This document shows, in pieces, positions 19,893 to 28,598 of a DNA stretch of 42,798 nt. The translations under genes were made by a program, and so were the position numbers. Origin of the DNA: Conexivisphaerales archaeon (lineage in GTDB: Archaea; Thermoproteota; Nitrososphaeria; Conexivisphaerales; UBA164); assembly GCA_030756715.1 (NCBI GenBank), contig JAVBJD010000006.1:1-42798 (forward strand). Reading direction: 5' to 3'. A model generated the notes under the pieces. It was not told the origin of the DNA. It saw only the letters and a list, made by a program, of their open reading frames with translations, and did not search any database. Position 1 is the first letter of the stretch; the number at the start of each line of letters is the position of its first letter.

Positions 19893-20889
19893 GAGACCAT
19901 CCAGTAATCGGCAAAACTTGATCGTTCATTAGCGCGGGAAGGCACGTTGTTTGTCTGCACAATTGGTTTGATGCCGTTATGCTAGCAGTTTTTTGATCTA
20001 TTAAGCCCTAAAATTAGCCTTTTGGTCACATTTTTGTAAAAATAAAGCACAGGATAAGCTAAGCAAGCTCTGCGCTTTACAACTTTATGTCTTTAAAAGA
20101 ACAGCTCAGTCCACTTCTTTGACTTATAGTATTCTATCATATCATGCTTCAAAGTTAGCACCATTATTCCTTTCAGCCTGCTTTCCCCTGCTTCCGTAAT
20201 AAAGCAATGAGCGCCTCTTCGTTATGTTTCCAAATGGCCTTTCACCAAGCTTCCTGTTCCCGTATTTTGCCTTATCAAAGCTATTGATGCATTCCCTCCT
20301 TATCGCAGATTTTGGAGGAACGTTCCTGGGCTTTACTATGAGCTGTATCCTGTGCTCTTTTGCTGTGAAATAATTTCCATCAACATCGTATTCAGCATCC
20401 ATCAAAAGAGAGGATCCCTCAGGAATAAGCTTTACAGCTCCATCTATCTTGTTGGTGTGCTCAGATACGAAGAGGATCGTGTTGGGAGGTATCCTTGTAA
20501 GGGCGAAGTACCCAGAGCAATCCTCTCGTGTGCCTTCCATACGGTCTCTTCCTTTTATTCCTCAGCAGAGGCCTTTCATGGTATGCTACATCGTTTATTA
20601 TCCTTGAGCTCTCTATCATTACAACCGTGTTGACGGCTTGATCAAAGTTGATGCTGAGTTTGCAGAGCGCTATATATTCAGAAGGTATCCTGTATTTAGG
20701 AAGGAAAGCAGTCATTGCCGGAGCCTGCCTGTCATCTAGAATAACCTTCAGAAGCCAAAATCCGTAAAGATTGGGTACCGGTTTTATATTGCTTTCATAA
20801 TATTCCATCTTGGGTAGCACTCAAAGAGCCATTATAGAGAACATCTATAAGGGCTCTTCTATTTTATTCAGGAATTACTGGATGATCTC
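19893..20889 (-). mobile_element. Complete-ended insertion sequence (~997 bp) with 16-bp TIRs and 9-bp target site duplication
   Basis: Left end GAGACCATCCAGTAAT (19893-19908); right end ATTACTGGATGATCTC (20874-20889), whose reverse complement GAGATCATCCAGTAAT matches 15/16; GTCTAAACA immediately outside both ends (19884-19892 and 20890-20898). Confidence 0.9.
20142..20820 (-). pseudogene. Degraded DDE-type IS transposase
   Basis: Two overlapping minus-strand ORFs in different frames (20461..20820 and 20142..20540). The second carries LLMDAEYDVDGNYFTA...KPRN...RRECINSFDKAKYGNRKLGERPFGNITKR, typical of a DDE transposase. Confidence 0.8.
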
Positions 20890-20898
20890 GTCTAAACA
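20890..20898 (+). repeat. Target site duplication, right copy (GTCTAAACA)
   Basis: Identical to 19884-19892. Confidence 0.88.
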
Positions 20899-21152
20899 AA
20901 AAATCTTATAAGTGAAAAAGGTTAGATGCAAATGAGTGTTCGGCAAATATGATGAGACTTGATAATTCAATAGAAGGGCCAAAAACGATTTTTAGAGATT
21001 TTAAAGTAAAAAAATTATTTCCTAAAAAGATGAACTTTAATTTAAAAACATTGACACGTATTTCAATATCAATGTTAAAATTAAAGCTAAGAGAATTACA
21101 CAATTCTCATTTAATTTTAAATAAACAGCCTTTTGATGAGTGAATTAGTCTA

Positions 21153-22382
21153 ATGTACTTTTACAAAATTGTACCAGTTATTATTCTCATAATCGTTTAC
21201 TCGCTCATAATTAAAAGGCGTATACTGAATCATAACATAGAAATATGGGCAGCGATGGGGATAGGCGCTTTATTAATGCTAATTACAGGCTCAATTACGC
21301 CTTTGGACGCTTTATATTCAATTAACATACACGTTATTGCATATTTATTTGGTATGCTGATCATCGGCGCTGCGCTTTATGAAAGCGGTTTACTCGGTTA
21401 TTTATTTAAAAGCCTATTTATAAAAGAAAACAAATTCACCAGTATATTCTTTAAACTTTTTTTGCTTATAGGAATTGCTTCGTCAGTATTAATGAACGAT
21501 ACCTTAGCAGTTATCATGACACCATTAATGGTTGACCTAAGCAAAAGGTTAAAGATAGACGAAAAGTTTCTGTTGCTTCTTCTCGCATTTGGGGTGACGG
21601 TTGGCAGCGTGATGACTCCCATAGGAAACCCTCAAAACCTGATAATAGGGCTCCAGATGACAGATCCTTTTTATTATTTTGGAAAATACCTAGTGCTCCC
21701 GACTTTGATAAACCTCGTTCTGACTTTTTATCTATTAAAAGTGTTTTTTTATAAAAATGCTAATTTTGATGTAGAAATTAAGGACCTTGAATACAGTATA
21801 AAGGATAAAACGCTAGCTTCTTTATCTAAAGTCTCACTAGTTCTTTTGATAATTATGTCTCTTTTAAACGTATTACTTTACGTTTTGTTAAAGGTTACGT
21901 TTTCATTAGGCTTAATAGCCCTATTGTCTGCAGTACCTGTTTTGTTTACTAAGAATGTAAAAAAGGTGATTAAGAGGTTCGACTGGAAAACCATTGCTTT
22001 TTTCATCTTTATGTTCATAGTTATGCAGGGGGTTTTTAACTCAGGATTTTTCCAGAGCTTTATTTTGTCTTTTTTACAGACACCTTTTGAAATAATGTTC
22101 GCAAGCATAATATTGAGCCAGTTTCTTAGTAATGTTCCTTTTGTAGACCTCTTCATAAAATTTGTTTCGCACACCCCAGTGAACCTCGTTACGTTAGCTG
22201 CTGGAAGCACAATTGCAGGGAACTTTCTGTTGCTAGGCGCAGCTAGCAACATTATAATAATACAGACAGCAGAAGCTCAAGGGGGAAAGGGATTATCTTT
22301 TATGGATTTTGCTAAATACGGAACTATAATAACTATAATAAACGCGTTAGTTTATCTTTTGTTTATATATTTGTATTTGTAA
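21153..22382 (+). CDS. SLC13/ArsB-NhaD-type ion transporter
   Basis: About 11-12 TM segments; ASSVLMNDTLAVIMTPLMVDL and GSVMTPIGNPQNLIIGLQ motifs of the ArsB/NhaD superfamily. Confidence 0.88.
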   Translation: MYFYKIVPVIILIIVYSLIIKRRILNHNIEIWAAMGIGALLMLITGSITPLDALYSINIHVIAYLFGMLIIGAALYESGLLGYLFKSLFIKENKFTSIFFKLFLLIGIASSVLMNDTLAVIMTPLMVDLSKRLKIDEKFLLLLLAFGVTVGSVMTPIGNPQNLIIGLQMTDPFYYFGKYLVLPTLINLVLTFYLLKVFFYKNANFDVEIKDLEYSIKDKTLASLSKVSLVLLIIMSLLNVLLYVLLKVTFSLGLIALLSAVPVLFTKNVKKVIKRFDWKTIAFFIFMFIVMQGVFNSGFFQSFILSFLQTPFEIMFASIILSQFLSNVPFVDLFIKFVSHTPVNLVTLAAGSTIAGNFLLLGAASNIIIIQTAEAQGGKGLSFMDFAKYGTIITIINALVYLLFIYLYL

Positions 22383-22425
22383 TTATTTTGATAATGTTTT
22401 TATTGAATAAAAAAATTGCCATTTT

Positions 22426-22656
22426 ATGCCTCTCAAAAAGATTGGGATTATAATGCATTTGACTAAGAGTAACAACATTGTGATAAAAGCAGAAGAGATA
22501 CCCGAAATAAACGATACTGTTTATTTGAAAAATAAATCTGAAATCGGGCGCGTCGTAGAAGTTTTTGGCCCCGTTTCTTCCCCTTTTGTTTTGGTTAAAT
22601 ATAATGGTAAGCCAGAAGTAGAAGAAGGTAAGGAGGTTTTCATAGAAATAAAATGA
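22426..22656 (+). CDS. gar1: H/ACA RNP component Gar1-like protein
   Basis: Small beta-barrel: VYLKNKSEIGRVVEVFGPVSSPFVLVK. Confidence 0.88.
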   Translation: MPLKKIGIIMHLTKSNNIVIKAEEIPEINDTVYLKNKSEIGRVVEVFGPVSSPFVLVKYNGKPEVEEGKEVFIEIK

Positions 22657-23318
22657 AAGATACAAGATTTATGAAAGAAAGCTATATAAAGGAAGTTTTA
22701 GAATACATCCCTAAGAATAGGAAAATCTTTGAAATAGGCGCAGGGTACGGCAACTTTACTTTTGAATTAGCTAAAATTTCTGAACGCGTGAGGGCATTTG
22801 AAATAAACGACGCTTTGTTCAAATTATCGACAAAAAAGCTTTCGAAAATGAATAATGTTATTTTAATTAAAGACGATGCGTTTAATTACATTCCGGAAAA
22901 TGACGAAATAGTTTTCTCAGACTTGCCTTTCAGCAAGTCAAGAGAGTTCCTGTCTTGGATAGCAAAAAATTATGTCTGGGAAATTTATGCTGTAGTTCAA
23001 TCAGAATTTTATGAAAAACTTGTTAGCAAGCCCGGTTCAAAAAGATACACCGGAGTATCGGTAGTATTCAACATATTGTTTGACAGTAAAAAGCTTCTTG
23101 AAATTCCTAGCGATGCTTATATACCTCCCCCGAGGGTCCACGCTACTTTTTTTATGGCTAAAAGGTTGAAAAACTGTGTATTCAATGAGAAAGACTTAAA
23201 CTCGATAATAACATATATGAGCAAACACAACGAAGAATCTATGTTTTTTCCTAAAAAGAGAAGATTTCAACTGCATCCAGGTGAGGTCTTAAAAGAAATT
23301 GGTCTACAAACCTGCTGA
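22653..23318 (+). CDS. rsmA: 16S rRNA dimethyladenosine transferase (KsgA/Dim1)
   Basis: IFEIGAGYGNFTFELA, DLPFSKS, PPPRVHATFF. Confidence 0.88.
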   Translation: MKDTRFMKESYIKEVLEYIPKNRKIFEIGAGYGNFTFELAKISERVRAFEINDALFKLSTKKLSKMNNVILIKDDAFNYIPENDEIVFSDLPFSKSREFLSWIAKNYVWEIYAVVQSEFYEKLVSKPGSKRYTGVSVVFNILFDSKKLLEIPSDAYIPPPRVHATFFMAKRLKNCVFNEKDLNSIITYMSKHNEESMFFPKKRRFQLHPGEVLKEIGLQTC

Positions 23319-23796
23319 AGATACATATTTTTTACTCGATGCGGTAAAAGACATAGAAGATAATGTTTTAGAATTAGGCTGCGGCAGTTGTTTTGTGCTT
23401 TCAAACATTAAAGCCGGCTTTAAGGTTGGCTGTGATCTTGTTAAGCCTTATGAAATTAAAAATGGAATAGAATTTGTACTGGCAGACTGTAAAAATGCTC
23501 CATTTAGGGTAAATTCTTTTAGTTACATCATTTTTAACCCTCCTTACCTACCATCTGAAAATATTATCGATATAGCAGTGGATGGCGGTAAAGGAGGAAT
23601 AGAAGTTCCTTTAAATTTCTTAAAAACAAGCCTCAGCCTCATAAAGAAAAATGGAAAAATTTACTTTATTGTTTCATCATTATCTGACTATAAAACGGTT
23701 GAATTGTTTTTAGAAAATATGAATTTAGGTTATGTAAAAAAAGAAAAAAAGTTATTTTATGAAATCTTATACCTGTATATTGTTAACTTTGTGTGA
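23299..23796 (+). CDS. HemK/PrmC-like (Mtq2-type) N6-methyltransferase
   Basis: PAEDTYFLLDAV, LELGCGSCF, FNPPYLPSE catalytic NPPY. Confidence 0.88.
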   Translation: MVYKPAEDTYFLLDAVKDIEDNVLELGCGSCFVLSNIKAGFKVGCDLVKPYEIKNGIEFVLADCKNAPFRVNSFSYIIFNPPYLPSENIIDIAVDGGKGGIEVPLNFLKTSLSLIKKNGKIYFIVSSLSDYKTVELFLENMNLGYVKKEKKLFYEILYLYIVNFV

Positions 23797-23872
23797 GATT
23801 TAATTTATTCAGAACTAAATTCGCGCAAAATATTTCGTAAATGTTTTAAACAAGCAAAATTATTTATGAATT

Positions 23873-24244
23873 ATGATAAAAGAGGCCGTTCGCGATATTG
23901 TAAAAAAGGTAAGTGAAAAATCTCGTGACGTATTTGAAGCGATAATGCCTCCTGTAGATATATATGAAGATGGGGGAAATTTGATAGTTGTTGCTGATGT
24001 TGCCGGTTTCTCAAAAGAAGATATAAAAGTAACTTTAAATGAAGATATTTTAACCATTTCAGCAGAAAGAAAAGAAAAAGAAGGCGTTGAATACCTGTGG
24101 AAGCAAAGACCTCTAAAAATAAAAAAGCTAATACCTTTACCCGAAAAGGTAGAAAACGAAAAAGAAATATCAGCTAAATACGAAAATGGCGTTCTAACTA
24201 TCTCACTGCCACTTAAGAAGAAAGTACATATTCCGGTTCAGTAA
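23873..24244 (+). CDS. hsp20: Hsp20/alpha-crystallin small heat shock protein
   Basis: PPVDIYEDGGNLIVVADVAGFSKEDIKVTL...AKYENGVLTISLPLK. Confidence 0.93.
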   Translation: MIKEAVRDIVKKVSEKSRDVFEAIMPPVDIYEDGGNLIVVADVAGFSKEDIKVTLNEDILTISAERKEKEGVEYLWKQRPLKIKKLIPLPEKVENEKEISAKYENGVLTISLPLKKKVHIPVQ

Positions 24245-24252
24245 ATGATCAA

Positions 24253-24975
24253 TTGAAAATAAACGGAATCAAGGATATTTTTTCTTTTTTTACTTTAATC
24301 CCCATTAACGGCGATATTTTTAAGGCGTCAACATCAATCTATTTTTTACCAATAATCTCTTTAATAGTGGGAATTGTATCTGGCTCAATAAAATACTATC
24401 TTGCGATATTTACAAATAATTTCTTGGCATCTGCGGTTGCAGTATTATCAATATATATGATAACTGGCATAATGCATATTGATGGCTTTGCTGATTTTAT
24501 GGACAGCTTGTTCGCTAAAGGTGGGAAAGAACAGAGAATAAAAGTCTTAAAGGATCCTCACGTAGGTGTTGCTTCTGTTTTATCTGTTTATTTTTTATTA
24601 ACGCTGATGATTATTCTGACTTATACGTTAGATAACCATGATTTAATGGACTCTATATTATTTTTTGCCGCATCAGATCTTACGGGCAGAGCATCTGTAA
24701 TCGGAGGTTTGTTTGGGAAAAACTACCATGAAGGATTGGGTAAAATTTTCGCAACTTCTTTCAAGCCTAGGTACGCAATTTATTTTCTTCTTATTTCGCT
24801 TATATTGCTGCCTTTTATCAAATACTTTTATTTACTTATCTTCGTTGGCCTTTTAATAGGTTATTTGTTCTATAAAACTGGAGTAAGATTATATGGAGCC
24901 TCGGGGGGAGACGTTATAGGAACTTCGGTAGAAATCTCTAGGCTTATCGGGATGATTATAGTATGCTTTGTATAA
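24253..24975 (+). CDS. cobS: Adenosylcobinamide-GDP ribazoletransferase (cobalamin-5'-phosphate synthase)
   Basis: Hydrophobic; MHIDGFADFMDSLFAKGGKEQRIKVLKDPHVG; YGASGGDVIGTSVEISR. Confidence 0.93.
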   Translation: MKINGIKDIFSFFTLIPINGDIFKASTSIYFLPIISLIVGIVSGSIKYYLAIFTNNFLASAVAVLSIYMITGIMHIDGFADFMDSLFAKGGKEQRIKVLKDPHVGVASVLSVYFLLTLMIILTYTLDNHDLMDSILFFAASDLTGRASVIGGLFGKNYHEGLGKIFATSFKPRYAIYFLLISLILLPFIKYFYLLIFVGLLIGYLFYKTGVRLYGASGGDVIGTSVEISRLIGMIIVCFV

Positions 24976-25496
24976 TGATGGCAGGGGGGAAAAGTAAAAG
25001 GCTTGGTTTAAACAAATTATTACTAAATGTATGTGGTCTCCCGCTTGTATGGATAGCTTTCCTTAAATATAAGAGAGTATGTTCAAATTTGAAAGTTGCA
25101 ATTTCAAAAAACATGATGAGCGACTTAACGTTTCTAAAGTTTTTGGACGCTGAAATCATAGAAACCCCTGGAATGGGTTATTCCGAAGACGTAAGTTATT
25201 TGTTAAATCGCTTTAAGGAACCAGTTTTATTGCTAAGCGCTGACTCCGTTTATTTAAAAGCAGATCAAATAAAATATTTTTTATCAATAACAAAAGGACA
25301 AAGCATGAGCGCTGCTGTAAAATTAAACGATAAAATAGTTTATGTTGGTATGAATTATGCTGTACCCGGCTGTGATCGGGATATAATAATACTTTTTAAA
25401 GATAAGCTACTCTCATACAGCATAAACGTAATTGATGACCTGGAGGTATTTAAAAAATGGTTGTGGCAAAATGGCTGTTACTCGTTGCTGCAGTAA
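24963..25496 (+). CDS. cobY: Adenosylcobinamide-phosphate guanylyltransferase (CobY-like nucleotidyltransferase)
   Basis: MMAGGKSKRLGLNKLLLNVCGLPL nucleotidyltransferase motif; located inside the cobalamin cluster. Confidence 0.82.
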   Translation: MLCIMMAGGKSKRLGLNKLLLNVCGLPLVWIAFLKYKRVCSNLKVAISKNMMSDLTFLKFLDAEIIETPGMGYSEDVSYLLNRFKEPVLLLSADSVYLKADQIKYFLSITKGQSMSAAVKLNDKIVYVGMNYAVPGCDRDIIILFKDKLLSYSINVIDDLEVFKKWLWQNGCYSLLQ

Positions 25497-26350
25497 TGCT
25501 AGATGCTTTTATAGAATATCCAAATATTGTCCATCCTACTGTTTGGATAGGAAAGATAATCATTTATATGGACAAAAAGTATAAAAGAAAAAATAATGTT
25601 TACGACATAATAGCAGGTTCTTTATCTGTAGTAGTGGCATACATTGCCGCAGGGCTTACGGGTTTTTTAATATGTAAAACTCTTGTTTTTGGGATGTTAG
25701 GTATTCTGCTTTACATCTATTTTTTAAAATCAACGTTTTCTGCCGGGCTTTTAATCAAAAAAGTTTACTCTTGCAGTGCTGAAAACGAAGATGTTTTAAG
25801 AAAAAACGTCTCTGAAATTGTAAGCAGGGATGTAAACATCGGGAAGCAATATCTTTATTCAGCGGCAATAGAATCAGGAGCAGAAAACCTTGTTGATTCT
25901 ATAGTCAGTCCTTTGTTTTATTACATTATTTTTGGTTTACCTGGGGCCATGATTTACAGGGCCGTTAATACAGCAGATAATTTAATAGGATATAACAATG
26001 AAAAGTATAAAAATTTTGGAAAGGTCGCGGCTTTGGTTGATTATGCCGTAAATTATATACCGGCAAGACTGTTTTTGCTTATCGAATACATATTTTACGG
26101 TAACGGTATAAAAAAAGATTTAAAAATTAAAAAAGGCCTCAGAGTAAACGGTAAATACCCGATGCTGCTTTTCGCTAAAATTTTAAATTTAAGGCTCGTC
26201 AAAAAAGGTAGCTATGTTCTAGGTTCAGGAAAGCTTCCGAACTCTGATGATGTAAAAAAAGCTACATTTTATCTAATTTTGGCATCATATGTTTTTATAT
26301 TTATAGTGATAATAACTTCTTATGTTTTCAGTTTACCACGGTGGTGCTAG
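25457..26350 (+). CDS. cbiB: Adenosylcobinamide-phosphate synthase
   Basis: LDAFIEYPNIVHPTVWIGKII, SAAIESGAENLVDSIVSPLFYYIIFGLPGAMIYRAVNTADNLIGY. Confidence 0.93.
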   Translation: MVVAKWLLLVAAVMLDAFIEYPNIVHPTVWIGKIIIYMDKKYKRKNNVYDIIAGSLSVVVAYIAAGLTGFLICKTLVFGMLGILLYIYFLKSTFSAGLLIKKVYSCSAENEDVLRKNVSEIVSRDVNIGKQYLYSAAIESGAENLVDSIVSPLFYYIIFGLPGAMIYRAVNTADNLIGYNNEKYKNFGKVAALVDYAVNYIPARLFLLIEYIFYGNGIKKDLKIKKGLRVNGKYPMLLFAKILNLRLVKKGSYVLGSGKLPNSDDVKKATFYLILASYVFIFIVIITSYVFSLPRWC

Positions 26351-27302
26351 AGAAAACGAAAAAGACTTTATAGATTTCTCCCAGTCAGTAAATCCTTATT
26401 ACCCATTTTTTCTTAAAAAATATCTTAAAACATCTGAAATAAATCGGTACCCTTACTGCGAAGAGACATATGAGAATATGATTAGAGATAAATTAGCTCT
26501 AGGGGAATTTGGGGTTGTCGTAGGGGCTGGAGTTACTGAGCTACTTTACATGGCATTTTATATGATCAAAAACTACGAAGAAGTAATAATGTTTTCACAT
26601 ACATACTCAGAAAATAAAAGGTTAGCTCATTTATTTAACAAAAAAGCTTTCTTTATAGAAAAGCTCGTTCCTGATTTGAACGACATTGTTTTAAAAAGAA
26701 AAACAGCATATATCGTAGTTAACCCGGATAACCCTACAGGCTTATACTATGACTTTCTGAAAAAGCTCGCAAATGAATTGGATCCACTGGATTCAATCCT
26801 TATCATAGATGAATCTTTTATGCCCTTTACTGAGCATGACAATGAATATCTTAAAATCGAAAACGTCGTAGCATTAAGAAGTTTCACCAAGATTTTTGGG
26901 ATTCCAGGGATAAGGATAGGTTTTGCCTATGGACCAAAAGATAAGATAGAAAAAATGAAAGAATATAGAATGCCCTGGTCTGTTGGGGCTTATGGATGTG
27001 CAGCATTAAAAGGTATACTGAACGAAGGAGATGCTTTTTTAGACAAATCTCTTAGAAAGATCAAAAGGGAAAGAGAAAGGTTTTCAAGAGAATTGCATTT
27101 AAAGAGCGATGCAAATTACTTTCTTGCAAGAGTTTATGATGCCAAATCAGTAATAAAATGGCTTCGCGAAAAAAGAATACTTGTCAGGGATTGCGAAAGC
27201 TTTGGTCTAAAGGACATGATCAGGTTTGCGGTTAGAAAAAGAAATGAAAATAATATCTTGCTTAATGCTTTAAAAGATGTACAGATCGCTAACCCTTTCT
27301 AA
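26322..27302 (+). CDS. PLP aminotransferase of the HisC/CobD-CobC type (probable L-threonine-phosphate decarboxylase role)
   Basis: HGGARENEKDFIDFSQSVNP start is typical of CobD/CobC; SFTKIFGIPGIRIGFAYG PLP-Lys motif; last gene of the cobalamin cluster. Confidence 0.82.
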   Translation: MFSVYHGGARENEKDFIDFSQSVNPYYPFFLKKYLKTSEINRYPYCEETYENMIRDKLALGEFGVVVGAGVTELLYMAFYMIKNYEEVIMFSHTYSENKRLAHLFNKKAFFIEKLVPDLNDIVLKRKTAYIVVNPDNPTGLYYDFLKKLANELDPLDSILIIDESFMPFTEHDNEYLKIENVVALRSFTKIFGIPGIRIGFAYGPKDKIEKMKEYRMPWSVGAYGCAALKGILNEGDAFLDKSLRKIKRERERFSRELHLKSDANYFLARVYDAKSVIKWLREKRILVRDCESFGLKDMIRFAVRKRNENNILLNALKDVQIANPF

Positions 27303-27561
27303 GGCTTCTGATTATTCTTCTTTTAATCTTCCTTAACTCGGCAACGCATTCAGAGTATTTATTTTCCAAATAAAGCTTGTAAGCGAGTTTTATATCGCCA
27401 TTACTCTCACTGGTAAATGGTACTTCTATTTCGTGAATCGTTTTAATCAAAAAAATCAACAATTCAATTTCTTCAAAGAGGTTCCTGAGATCAGTTTCTT
27501 TCATAGCTTTTTGAAACAGTTCAATTATTTGATCTTCTGTATGCTCCATTTTAGAGGTCAA
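27289..27561 (-). CDS. Small hypothetical helical protein
   Basis: 90-aa ORF overlapping the archease gene by 11 nt in the same direction; mostly charged/helical. Confidence 0.6.
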   Translation of the reverse strand: MTSKMEHTEDQIIELFQKAMKETDLRNLFEEIELLIFLIKTIHEIEVPFTSESNGDIKLAYKLYLENKYSECVAELRKIKRRIIRSLRKG

Positions 27562-27970
27562 CCAAAAAGCGCAGTTTACATTTTTCTTGATAATTTATTT
27601 CCATTAAATGATAAGTTATTCCTTTTACTTCTGTCTTAAAACCGTGTTTTTTTGGCAAATACTTTTCTCCGTATATAGTTCCCTTAAGACTTATTTTTTC
27701 TTTATTGACTTCTATGTTAAAATATCCGGCGGCAAATTTTTCTGCTGTCAATTTAATTATTAAAAACTCGAGCCATTTATAAAGTAGGTTTTGCAGATCG
27801 AAACCATTAATTTCTACGTTTACGCTTTCTTTTAATTCGACTTTTCTTAAATCGTACACAAGCCTAAGAAGTCCAACAGCGGATCCTTTGAAGCATTCTG
27901 AGAGATTTTCCCCAGTAACTTCGATGTACGCATCACCCATGTATTCTAATTCTCTAATTTTCAAGCACAA
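27551..27970 (-). CDS. Archease (RtcB activator)
   Basis: MGDAYIEVTGENLSECF, LLYKWLEFLIIK, KHGFKTEVKGITYH, RFLVDL. Confidence 0.9.
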   Translation of the reverse strand: MCLKIRELEYMGDAYIEVTGENLSECFKGSAVGLLRLVYDLRKVELKESVNVEINGFDLQNLLYKWLEFLIIKLTAEKFAAGYFNIEVNKEKISLKGTIYGEKYLPKKHGFKTEVKGITYHLMEINYQEKCKLRFLVDL

Positions 27971-27979
27971 TCACCAAAG

Positions 27980-28051
27980 TGGACCGGGGGGGACTTGAAC
28001 CCCCGACCTCCCGCGTGCAAGGCGGGCGTTCTACCCCTGAACTACCGGCCC
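27980..28051 (-). tRNA. tRNA-Ala (anticodon TGC)
   Basis: Minus strand GGGCCGGTAGTTCAGGGGTAGAACGCCCGCCTTGCACGCGGGAGGTCGGGGGTTCAAGTCCCCCCCGGTCCA folds as a cloverleaf; loop CTTGCAC gives TGC; G3:U70 Ala identity pair; no encoded CCA; no intron. Confidence 0.97.
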
Positions 28052-28052
28052 C

Positions 28053-28120
28053 ATTTGTCTGGCTTATCGTTATCTTCATCCCTTCCGGTCAGTCCGCCCA
28101 TCGTAAGACAAGCCATTAGA
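28053..28120 (-). ncRNA. Candidate structured small RNA (possibly H/ACA-like) directly upstream of tRNA-Ala
   Basis: Minus strand TGGCTTGTC ... GATAAGCCA forms a 9-bp stem (one G.U), followed by G-ACA-AAT next to the tRNA 5' end; unusually GC-rich interior; upper stem not canonical. Confidence 0.3.
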
Positions 28121-28205
28121 CTGGGTGATTTAATTTTCAAAAATTTAATATTTTTGTCTTTCGGTATTTATGAAAGCGGCAGCACAATATTCTATGGTGC
28201 GCAAT

Positions 28206-28598
28206 TTAAGATTTTATACGCACTATTTTTATTTTATCCATAACCTTCCAGTATTCTACTTCCTGTCCTTCTTTTATCTTGGGCTTGAGGTCTTCTTCCA
28301 TATATTCGGCCTCAAGCGTCTGGAAAGATTGAAGATCCATGAGCTGAACAACATTTCCTGTTACGCTGAGAACTTGTCCCGAGCCTTTTTCTATTATTGG
28401 CACATCCACCTTTGATTCTGAAGGACCAACATAGCTTTTCTTAGCCCCCGTAAATATGTCTATGCCTACTATTCGAACTTTTGCGCTTCCGTGTTTTCCA
28501 GGTTTGCTCTTTTCAACTTCTACAACTTTGCATGGAGAATTGTCTATCATTATGTATGAACCTTCCTTAATATCGCCTAACTCCATCGGTTTTGTCAT
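28206..28598 (-). CDS. eif5A: Translation initiation factor 5A
   Basis: IMIDNSPCKVVEVEKSKPGKHGSAKVRIVGIDIFTGAK with hypusination-site context KPGKHGSAK. Confidence 0.96.
   Translation of the reverse strand: MTKPMELGDIKEGSYIMIDNSPCKVVEVEKSKPGKHGSAKVRIVGIDIFTGAKKSYVGPSESKVDVPIIEKGSGQVLSVTGNVVQLMDLQSFQTLEAEYMEEDLKPKIKEGQEVEYWKVMDKIKIVRIKS

Noticed and set aside
20352-20633. 93-aa plus-strand ORF in the IS
   Set aside because: Antisense to the transposase remnant, which has recognisable DDE transposase sequence.
20949-21143. 64-aa plus-strand ORF between the IS and the ArsB-like transporter
   Set aside because: Short, Lys/Leu-rich, no Shine-Dalgarno recognised; overlaps hairpin GAGAATT-acac-AATTCTC (21091-21108). 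Not supported as coding.
27995-28243. 82-aa plus-strand ORF
   Set aside because: Lies antisense over tRNA-Ala and the intergenic region; no protein-like composition.
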